DNA of 5,598 bases from Actinomycetota bacterium (GTDB lineage: Bacteria; Actinomycetota; Actinomycetes; Nanopelagicales; Nanopelagicaceae): positions 1 to 5,598 of the forward strand of contig WLRE01000085.1 of assembly GCA_009698045.1 (NCBI GenBank), written 5' to 3'. Positions 1 through 5,521 of this stretch are shown here, in pieces; the stretch's first letter is position 1; every line of letters starts with the position of its first letter. The notes below the pieces were generated by a model. The model ran no database searches, was not told where the DNA came from, and worked only from the letters and a program-made list of their open reading frames with translations. The translations under genes and the position numbers were made by a program.

Positions 1-1394
1 CCCACGGTGCAGGCGATCCTGGCCAATTTGTTGGCGCAGAACCAGAAGGCGCACCTATTGAGCAAATGGGTCTTGGCTGGAAGAACACGATGGGCTCTGG
101 CAATGCCGAGAACACAATCTCTAGTGGTCTTGAAGGCGCGTGGACTCCCCACCCAACAACATGGGATAACGAATATTTCGAGACACTCTTTAAGTACGAA
201 TGGGTTCAGACCAAGAGCCCGGCTGGTGCAACGCAATGGATTCCATCCAAGACTGAGGCTATTGATTATGTTCCAGATGCACACGTCGCTGGCAAGAAGC
301 ACACACCCGTCATGCTGACATCCGATCTCGCACTTCGTATGGATCCAGCATACGAAAAGATTTCTCGTCGCTTCCTGGAAAATCCAGCAGAACTTGCAGA
401 TGCATTTGCGCGCGCATGGTTCAAATTAACTCACCGCGACATGGGTCCACTGGCCCGTTACCTCGGACCAGAAGTTCCATCCGAAGTTCTCATTTGGCAG
501 GACCCACTCTCTGCTGCGCCAAAGCGTGTTATCGGCAAGAAAGATATTGCAGTTCTGAAAGAACAGATCTTAAAGAGCAAACTCACTATTTCTCAGTTGG
601 TAACAACTGCATGGGCTTCTGCTTCCACTTATCGAAATTCAGATAAGCGTGGCGGAGCAAACGGTGCTCGCATTGCACTTGAGCCACAGCGCAATTGGGA
701 GGTCAACAACCCTGCTGAACTTGCAGTGGTACTAGATGTTCTTCGCAAAATTCAGAGCAAGTTCAATGCAAAATCTGGCAAGGTTCAGGTCTCACTTGCA
801 GATCTCATCGTTCTCGGTGGATGCGCAGCGATTGAAAAGGCAGCCGATAAGGCAGGCGTGAAAGTCTCCGTTGATTTCTATCCTGGTCGTGTTGATGCCT
901 CACAAGCTGAAACTGATGTTGCATCCTTTGCGCACCTAGAACCCGTCGCAGATGGCTTCCGCAATTATGTGAAGAAGGGCGTTACTACTCCTGCAGAGTT
1001 CTTGTTAGTAGATAAGGCTGCGCTTCTTGATCTCACTGCACCAGAGATGACAGTTCTGGTTGGTGGTATGCGTGTACTCGGAACTAATTTTGATAAGTCA
1101 GCAATCGGAGAATTGACTACTGATTCCGGCAAGCTCACCAATGATTTCTTCGTCAATCTCTTAAGTCCCACTGTTGAATGGACTCCATCCACTAAGGGCA
1201 AGGACTTGTATGAGGCGCACGATGTGAAGAAGGGGACCGTTACGTGGGTCGCTTCTCGCGCTGATTTAGTCTTTGGATCAAACTCAGTTCTTCGCGCACT
1301 TGCCGAGGTTTACGCCTCTAAGGATGCGAAGAAGAAGTTTGTAAACGACTTTGCTGCCGCATGGTCAAAGGTGATGGAAGCAGACCGCTTCTAA
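1..1394 (+). CDS. katG: Catalase-peroxidase KatG, C-terminal part (5' end outside window)
   Basis: Bifunctional haem enzyme that breaks down hydrogen peroxide (catalase) and oxidises organic donors (peroxidase) in the cytoplasm. The reading frame is open from base 3, where it reads HGAGDPGQFVGAEPEG, the stretch just after the proximal haem histidine of the family motif HTFGKTHG. The window therefore lacks roughly the first 275 of about 740 residues, including the distal R/W/H site and the Trp-Tyr-Met adduct. Visible family landmarks are the SGLEGAW segment (Ser at 123-125 aligns with M. tuberculosis S315; Trp at 141-143 with W321, which stacks on the proximal His), Asp of TSDLALR at 324-326 (the partner of the proximal His) and Arg of HRDMGP at 435-437 (the mobile arginine of the catalase cycle). 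The second, haem-free domain is intact and ends KVMEADRF before TAA. The ATG at 66 is an internal Met, not the start. I see no frameshift. The next gene is separated by 124 bp and has its own promoter. Confidence 0.97.
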   Translation, partial: HGAGDPGQFVGAEPEGAPIEQMGLGWKNTMGSGNAENTISSGLEGAWTPHPTTWDNEYFETLFKYEWVQTKSPAGATQWIPSKTEAIDYVPDAHVAGKKHTPVMLTSDLALRMDPAYEKISRRFLENPAELADAFARAWFKLTHRDMGPLARYLGPEVPSEVLIWQDPLSAAPKRVIGKKDIAVLKEQILKSKLTISQLVTTAWASASTYRNSDKRGGANGARIALEPQRNWEVNNPAELAVVLDVLRKIQSKFNAKSGKVQVSLADLIVLGGCAAIEKAADKAGVKVSVDFYPGRVDASQAETDVASFAHLEPVADGFRNYVKKGVTTPAEFLLVDKAALLDLTAPEMTVLVGGMRVLGTNFDKSAIGELTTDSGKLTNDFFVNLLSPTVEWTPSTKGKDLYEAHDVKKGTVTWVASRADLVFGSNSVLRALAEVYASKDAKKKFVNDFAAAWSKVMEADRF

Positions 1395-1418
1395 AGGAGT
1401 AATCCAGTCCGCTCCTTT
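1393..1418 (+). terminator. Candidate weak terminator hairpin at the katG stop
   Basis: AAAGGAG (1393-1399) and CTCCTTT (1412-1418) form a perfect 7-bp stem with a 12-base loop, beginning inside the katG stop codon. The stem is AT-rich at its base and no T-run follows beyond the TTT of the stem, so it is at best a weak intrinsic terminator or a 3'-end stabiliser. It sits where katG transcription should end and upstream of an independent promoter. Confidence 0.35.
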
Positions 1419-1463
1419 GGCACTGAAATCGAGTTCTTGCATGAGGTATCGGGGTGATTTACT

Positions 1464-1478
1464 CACTTCTTCGAAGTG
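1464..1478. repeat. Perfect 6-bp inverted repeat just upstream of the 885-aa gene's promoter
   Basis: CACTTC (1464-1469), TTC loop, GAAGTG (1473-1478). The repeat ends 6 bases before the proposed -35 element, so it could be an operator half-site pair. It could equally be a second 3' hairpin for katG: AGTGCCA (1475-1481) can also pair with TGGCACT (1418-1424), an alternative fold of the whole gap. There is no T-run, so a terminator role is not supported. Confidence 0.35.
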
Positions 1479-1484
1479 CCAGAT

Positions 1485-1512
1485 TTAACTATATTTATTC
1501 AATAAGTATAAT
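1485..1512 (+). promoter_or_regulatory. Promoter of the 885-aa surface protein gene, probably giving a leaderless mRNA
   Basis: A perfect TATAAT lies at 1507-1512, with TTAACT at 1485-1490 (4 of 6 to TTGACA) as a -35 element 16 bp upstream. Six bases separate the -10 box from the GTG at 1519, so transcription would start at or within a base of the start codon. No Shine-Dalgarno-like sequence precedes the GTG. Both facts support a leaderless transcript. The exact start site is inferred. Confidence 0.65.
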
Positions 1513-1518
1513 TTCTCG

Positions 1519-4176
1519 GTGAATTCAAGTTCGTGGAAAGCTCTTATTCGATTCCTTGCAGCACTTCTGATAGCGCTTCCACTTTCTCCCTGGATTGATC
1601 AAGCAAATGCAGTAGATACACCTACATATACCGGAGTGGCAGTTGCAACCGGAAGCGATCAAACTTGGGTCACGTTACTAGGGGCAAATCTCTCTCACGA
1701 TCCAGCGAATGTAAGGCTTTCTGGTTACCAAACTGTCTATTACAAGAATGCAAGCAGCGGGGGATGGATAGCTTTTGCATCGGGAGATGTAAGAAATAAC
1801 CCGGATGATTCGGCTACTATCCAAGTTTTTATCCCCAGCGGTATCCAGACCTTTCTTTTTCATATTGATACATGTGATGACTGGAATGCAATTACTGGTT
1901 GCGTAGCTTGGGAGGTAAATTCTTCAACCTATACGGTCGTTACATCTACAGTAACTTTGCACTATTCCAATGGAATATCGGACAGTACGACTATTGTTAA
2001 CTTCAACACCGTTTTCCAACTCCCTAAAGTGAGCGAAACGGCTAATCTGGTTTTTAGATCCTGGAATTCTCTGGCAAATGGAAGTGGAACTTCCTATAGC
2101 CCCTTTACGAATATAACAGTCACTGGGAAAAAAGAGTTTTATGCCCAATGGATCTCCAAGGGAGCGGCCCAGATTTCACTCTATATGGATGCGCCATTTG
2201 TTCAAGCCTCGTATGCAACGGGTCCAAAGGTTAAAACGGAGACTTTCGATACCTTGACCGTAGGGATTAATTCATGTGGTGGCACTGTCGGTTCACCTGG
2301 ACAACTTAACGTCGGTAGCGTTGTCGGCAATTGTACGATTGACAATGTTGGTGCTCTGAGCGCTTCAACCACGCTTTCAGATCCATTTTTCGGTGGTGTA
2401 GGTAGCAACTATGCAACGGATTATCCGGCACCAAGTGTCTACAAAGTTAATTTTGGCGATAATCAAAAATATGTGGGATTTTGGTGGGCAGCTGGCAGTC
2501 CTGGAAATTATGTGGAATTTCTCTCCGGGTCAAGTGTTGTCGCAGAAATCAATGTCAACCAACTATTCGGAGTCTTTGGTGGGATTCCCGCAGACTATGC
2601 GGGCGCGACGGATTCGGTTCAGTCTCTTGATGGGAATACCTACCCCAAGAAGTATTACTACGGAAATCCAAATGGTTACGCCTCCATCATTCCAACAAGT
2701 CCAAGCTCTGTTGCATATGACGAGCCTTATGTTTATATACACGCCTTTGCTACAAATGGAGCATATTTTGATGGAATTAGGTTCTCCGGTGCGGGCTTTG
2801 AAATCGACAATCTCACCATTAGTCGGAGCAGCGTTCCAGTCAATCCTCGATTAGTTTATGTTCAAGGTATCGAGGCACAGAACCTGGACCCTAATCAAGA
2901 AATCTATTTCGTCACCTATGACAGCAATACAAGTGACTCTGGATCAGTCCCCATTGATGTGAATTCGCCTTATGCGCCGGGGGATTCCGCAACTGCACTA
3001 AGCAATTCTGGTTCATTGACTAAGGCGGGTTTCACGTTTAATGGTTGGAATACTAAGAGCGATGGATTAGGAATTGCGTTCAACCCGGGAGATAGCATCA
3101 CGGTTAATTCTGACGTGCAGATGTTTGCACAATGGATAAGTATTCCAACGAACGGGAACCCTCCTTCAAATAACTCACAAACAAATCTGCTCGTAGCACC
3201 GAAGTATCCGGGGATTATCTGGAATCCGACTGATTTAAAACTTGGCGAGGCAATCAGTGCCAAGAATCAATTGAATGCAGAATTCTCAGTCGCTGGCGGT
3301 GTTACGTATTCCGTGGAAGCTGGACTTGTTCCAAAAGCGGGGGAATTCATAATAACTCTCTCGTTTAAGCCAACGGACACACTTAACTATTATGCGATTT
3401 CTACTTCAAGAACTATACAAGTTCGGACCCCCTCTGTGGCTCCAGAGCCCGCACCTCAAGAGACTTCGGAAGATATCCAGGTACCGCAAACCGTCACATC
3501 AAAATCTCTGAAGCTTATATCCAAAATCCAGTTCAACAACAACGAATATTTCTTAGATGCCAGCGACCGTAAGGCAATTATTGCTGCTGCGAATAAACTT
3601 AATCTCTCCGGTCAAAATCAAGTAATTGTTCAGGGAAATACGGATATCAAACGAGGCGTCGATAATGTGTGGCTTTCAAGAGCACGAGCCGAGGCCGTGG
3701 CAAATTTGTTTTCAAAATATTCCAAGAGCCGAAATATTATTAAGGCGTGGTACGCATCCACCCGGCCTATTGCCATCGGACTAGACCCTGCTTCACTTGC
3801 AATAAACCGAAGAGTCGAAATTTTGATTTCTTCATCCACGGCAGCTGAAAAGATTGACACATCTATACCTCCCAGCATTCCTGTGTCGCGCACATTCAAA
3901 GCAATCAGTTTCAATAAAGACGAGTACTTCCTTGATGCCGAAGATCGAAAGCAGCTGGTGTCTATTGCGAAATCTATGGTCGGACTTGGGTGCACAAAAA
4001 TTTCCTTGACCGGGACTCATGACAACAAGCCGGGCGGACTCAACGACCAAATAGCCCTGCTCCGCGCAAACGCAGTTAAAGTCTTTCTTCGCGATATTGC
4101 TGGGAGTCTCTCCTTCTCGTCTCTGCTGCAAGAGCTAAGCCAAAGCCGAGAGGTGCATATTTCTTGTACTAACTAG
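1519..4176 (+). CDS. Secreted multi-domain surface protein: InlB-type repeats, Ig-like domain, tandem OmpA-like domains (885 aa)
   Basis: The GTG start is chosen because it places a signal peptide at the N-terminus (hydrophobic core about 8-24, likely cleavage after ANA at residue 31) and fits the leaderless promoter; no other good start lies nearby. Residues 33-140 form a β-rich region with two cysteines (119, 128), perhaps IPT/TIG-like. Residues 145-211 and 463-540 are two InlB B-repeat/Flg_new units, each with the typical central GW or SW and terminal AQW. Between them, about 238-438 looks like a β-sandwich, with KYVGFWWAAGSPGNYVEFLSG and DGIRFSGAGFEIDNLTIS, as in surface proteins with lectin-like folds. 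Residues 555-636 match the MBG/Ig-like pattern (IIWNPTDLKLGEAIS, then TDTLNYYA). A Pro/Glu-rich linker (637-660) leads to two OmpA-like domains (about 664-772 and 791-882). OmpA-like domains bind peptidoglycan, so the C-terminus probably anchors the protein in the wall while the β-domains face outward. The ligand is unknown. There is no LPXTG motif or C-terminal membrane helix. The TAG stop directly abuts a tRNA 3'-end fragment. Confidence 0.9.
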   Translation: MNSSSWKALIRFLAALLIALPLSPWIDQANAVDTPTYTGVAVATGSDQTWVTLLGANLSHDPANVRLSGYQTVYYKNASSGGWIAFASGDVRNNPDDSATIQVFIPSGIQTFLFHIDTCDDWNAITGCVAWEVNSSTYTVVTSTVTLHYSNGISDSTTIVNFNTVFQLPKVSETANLVFRSWNSLANGSGTSYSPFTNITVTGKKEFYAQWISKGAAQISLYMDAPFVQASYATGPKVKTETFDTLTVGINSCGGTVGSPGQLNVGSVVGNCTIDNVGALSASTTLSDPFFGGVGSNYATDYPAPSVYKVNFGDNQKYVGFWWAAGSPGNYVEFLSGSSVVAEINVNQLFGVFGGIPADYAGATDSVQSLDGNTYPKKYYYGNPNGYASIIPTSPSSVAYDEPYVYIHAFATNGAYFDGIRFSGAGFEIDNLTISRSSVPVNPRLVYVQGIEAQNLDPNQEIYFVTYDSNTSDSGSVPIDVNSPYAPGDSATALSNSGSLTKAGFTFNGWNTKSDGLGIAFNPGDSITVNSDVQMFAQWISIPTNGNPPSNNSQTNLLVAPKYPGIIWNPTDLKLGEAISAKNQLNAEFSVAGGVTYSVEAGLVPKAGEFIITLSFKPTDTLNYYAISTSRTIQVRTPSVAPEPAPQETSEDIQVPQTVTSKSLKLISKIQFNNNEYFLDASDRKAIIAAANKLNLSGQNQVIVQGNTDIKRGVDNVWLSRARAEAVANLFSKYSKSRNIIKAWYASTRPIAIGLDPASLAINRRVEILISSSTAAEKIDTSIPPSIPVSRTFKAISFNKDEYFLDAEDRKQLVSIAKSMVGLGCTKISLTGTHDNKPGGLNDQIALLRANAVKVFLRDIAGSLSFSSLLQELSQSREVHISCTN
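1951..2151 (+). other. InlB-type (Listeria-Bacteroides/Flg_new) repeat 1 of the 885-aa protein
   Basis: Residues about 145-211 begin VTLHYSNG and end EFYAQW, with RSWNSLANGSGTSY in the middle: the usual pattern of a β-strand, a Trp-Asn turn with Gly-rich loop, and a closing AQW. This small β-grasp-like module is typical of bacterial surface proteins and acts as spacer or binding unit. Confidence 0.8.
2905..3138 (+). other. InlB-type (Listeria-Bacteroides/Flg_new) repeat 2 of the 885-aa protein
   Basis: Residues about 463-540 begin YFVTYDSN, contain FTFNGWNTKSDGLGIAF and end MFAQWI. This unit is closer to the family consensus than repeat 1. The two units are separated by about 250 residues, which is unusual because such repeats often stand next to each other. 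Confidence 0.85.
3508..3834 (+). other. First OmpA-like peptidoglycan-binding domain of the 885-aa protein
   Basis: Residues about 664-772. The family pattern is clear: IQFNNNEYFLD at the start, VQGNTD with Asp 709, LSRARAEAV with Arg 723, and the closing NRRVEIL (763-769). In OmpA-family domains the equivalent Asp and Arg bind the diaminopimelate side of peptidoglycan, so this copy keeps its binding residues. Confidence 0.85.
3889..4164 (+). other. Second, diverged OmpA-like domain of the 885-aa protein
   Basis: Residues about 791-882. The start (ISFNKDEYFLDAEDRK) is nearly the same as in the first copy, which suggests an internal duplication. The binding loop reads TGTHDNKPGG and the LSxxRA helix has become ALLRANAV, keeping Arg 849. 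The NRRVE signature is replaced by QSREVHIS. Cys 825 and Cys 883 occur only in this copy and may form a disulphide. Confidence 0.75.
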
Positions 4177-4201
4177 TGGTGGAGCGGGTCGGGCTCAAGT
4201 C
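4177..4201 (-). repeat. Degenerate tRNA 3'-end fragment (candidate attachment-site copy)
   Basis: Read on the minus strand, this is the 3' end of a tRNA: half of a T-loop (GAGC), the 3' strand of the T-stem (CCGAC), the 3' strand of the acceptor stem (CCGCTCC), A73 and CCA. It matches the tRNA at 5522-5546 in the same orientation, with an uninterrupted 13-base identity (GCGGGTCGGGCTC at 4184-4196 versus 5529-5541). The match extends over TAACTA on the side beyond the CCA, giving 27 of 32 over 4170-4201. Homology stops inside the T-loop and no anticodon arm follows, so this is a fragment and not a tRNA gene. It begins on the base after the TAG stop of the 885-aa gene. Confidence 0.8.
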
Positions 4202-4320
4202 ATTTACTTGCCAAGTCCGAAGTCTTACGCTTGTCGCAACGTCAGACCCGTACCATTGGTTTGTCGATTTCAATTTCTAGAACCACCTACTCGGTCTGGA
4301 TCTAGAGCAAATTCTGTGCG

Positions 4321-4325
4321 GGAGG
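4321..4325 (+). promoter_or_regulatory. Ribosome binding site of the DUF1566 gene
   Basis: GGAGG, 7 bases before the ATG at 4333, is a strong Shine-Dalgarno match and fixes the start. It contrasts with the preceding gene, which has none, so the two adjacent surface-protein genes use different modes of translation initiation. Confidence 0.8.
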
Positions 4326-4332
4326 GCAGGAA

Positions 4333-5517
4333 ATGGTTAAGTACTCCGAGCCCCTCGATAACGACGCGCACTACAGCGACGATCCTGTAGAAATAGATGC
4401 ACGCCCACCCGGGCGAAAGACCCCAGCGATTCTCGGCTCGCTGCTGCTCTTAATTGGTGGCGTATTTTTCGTTCAGACAACCCTTGCTGCAAATATCTCA
4501 ATTAACTCTGGCCCCGTGGAATTCGGCCAAGGAATATCACAGGCTGTTGCATGCTCTGGAATCACAAACTTAACAGTGACTCCATACTCCACATTTACTA
4601 ATGCCTCCGGTGGCGGTGCTTTCTACTTCTCATCGGTTAAGGTCTCCAATATTCCGGTTGGTTGCTACGGAGACGATTTCACTATTCGTGCCTACGGAAA
4701 TAGCAGCAGCACACCGCTTGCCCTCTTTAACACCGCATCAACTGCCGCAGTCGTCTATAACAATAGTGGAACATTCCAGGCTGGAGTTGGTAGCACTGGT
4801 GCGACAGTGAGCAGCAGTGCTGGAACATTTACGATTACTTTTACATCACCAGTTGCACTTGCATCTTCGGTCGCTAAAATTGCTATAGAAAGTGGCGCTC
4901 ACGCCTTAATCGTTGGAGATGCTGGTCCAGGTGGCGGAACCATTTTCTATTACTCTCTAGCAGGATTTAGATGTGGCCCAACCCTTGCCTCCACCTGCAA
5001 TTATCTCGAGGCGGCACCAAGCGGCTGGAATGGAGGATCTGATCCACAGAACCGTTGGGCGCAACAAACGCCGATCAAATATGACACTGCAACGGTTGGT
5101 TCTAGTGGAGGAGACACGGCAACTTCGCTTGCAATAGGTTGGGGATATAGAAATACCCGAGCAATAGTTGCTCAAGGAAATACAGATCCTTCAACGTCGG
5201 TTTCTCCCATTGCAGATTTATATACCGTTACATTGTCAGGAGTTGTCTATGCTGATTGGTACTTGCCATCTAAGAATGAGCTAAATCAAATGTGCAAGTG
5301 GGCCAGAAACCAAGCGTGGGTAAGTGATGCCACTCAATGTAACAACTCTGGAGCTCTCAATTCTGGTCCAGGCGCAAGTGGATTCAGCGCTGGCTACTAT
5401 TGGTCTTCCTCTGAGTACGTCGCAAGCATGGCATTCGCCCAAGTCTTCGCCGATGGAACTCAACCGTCTTCATATAAGTACAACTATTCGTACATTCGAC
5501 CAGTGCGCGCTTTTTAA
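4333..5517 (+). CDS. Exported surface protein with C-terminal DUF1566/Lcl_C domain (394 aa)
   Basis: The ATG has a good ribosome binding site. About 30 polar N-terminal residues, ending in basic PPGRK, precede a hydrophobic segment (31-53), read as an unusually long signal peptide (possible cleavage after LAA at 53) or an uncleaved membrane anchor. Residues 54-188 form a Ser/Thr/Gly-rich β-domain (NSGPVEFGQGISQ, two cysteines at 74 and 111) of a kind I recall from planktonic actinobacterial surface proteins. Residues about 192-394 match DUF1566/Lcl_C, a domain related to the C-type-lectin-like/sulfatase-modifying fold: VGDAGPGGGTIFYYS, YLEAAPSGW, DWYLPSKNELNQM (308-320), GYYWSSSEY (354-362) and the closing YIRPVRAF. 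Cys 214, 222, 321 and 336 may form disulphides. In known proteins such domains serve in adhesion or ligand display (for example collagen-like Lcl of Legionella); I cannot assign a ligand here. The gene lies between a tRNA-end fragment and the intact tRNA, and its TAA is 4 bases from the tRNA's CCA, in convergent orientation. Confidence 0.88.
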   Translation: MVKYSEPLDNDAHYSDDPVEIDARPPGRKTPAILGSLLLLIGGVFFVQTTLAANISINSGPVEFGQGISQAVACSGITNLTVTPYSTFTNASGGGAFYFSSVKVSNIPVGCYGDDFTIRAYGNSSSTPLALFNTASTAAVVYNNSGTFQAGVGSTGATVSSSAGTFTITFTSPVALASSVAKIAIESGAHALIVGDAGPGGGTIFYYSLAGFRCGPTLASTCNYLEAAPSGWNGGSDPQNRWAQQTPIKYDTATVGSSGGDTATSLAIGWGYRNTRAIVAQGNTDPSTSVSPIADLYTVTLSGVVYADWYLPSKNELNQMCKWARNQAWVSDATQCNNSGALNSGPGASGFSAGYYWSSSEYVASMAFAQVFADGTQPSSYKYNYSYIRPVRAF

Positions 5518-5521
5518 CTAA

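Larger units (their letters stand above)
4177..4332. other. 156-bp intergenic region upstream of the DUF1566 gene
   Basis: After the tRNA fragment it holds a small hairpin, CAAGT (4196-4200), CATTT, ACTTG (4206-4210), with CAAGT again at 4212-4216. TCTAGA occurs twice (4276-4281 and 4301-4306). I could not find a convincing -35/-10 pair, though the downstream gene must be transcribed from here or by read-through from the 885-aa gene. No small gene is supported. Confidence 0.4.

Noticed and set aside
66..68. ATG at 66 as the start of a shorter KatG-like protein
   Set aside because: The frame is open to the window edge, and residues before this Met (HGAGDPGQFVGAEPEG, then APIEQ) match KatG, so it is internal.
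416..646. 76-residue open frame inside katG, and similar overlapping open frames on both strands elsewhere
   Set aside because: They lie in other frames of well-supported genes, show no recognisable domains and have biased, low-complexity-like composition; they are shadows.
1395..1518. A further tRNA 3'-end fragment that would make the 885-aa gene a second bounded cassette
   Set aside because: I compared the gap with the TGGTGG-GCGGGTCGGGCTC motif and found no match; the left border of any larger unit is not visible here.
4196..4216. CAAGT/ACTTG hairpin after the tRNA fragment as a terminator or integron attC site
   Set aside because: The 5-bp stem is short, no T-run follows, and I see no paired RYYYAAC/GTTRRRY boxes.
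4177..4260. A complete second tRNA or tmRNA gene on the minus strand
   Set aside because: Only the 3' CCA, acceptor and T-stem strands are present; the pairing 5' strands and the anticodon arm cannot be found.
4208..4390. Small 60-residue gene in the gap before the DUF1566 gene
   Set aside because: No ribosome binding site, no recognisable domain, and it overlaps the start of the well-supported DUF1566 gene.
5503..5515. GCGCGC followed by TTTTT as an intrinsic terminator
   Set aside because: The GCGCGC run has no loop to form a hairpin, and the bases are the last codons (VRAF) of the DUF1566 gene.
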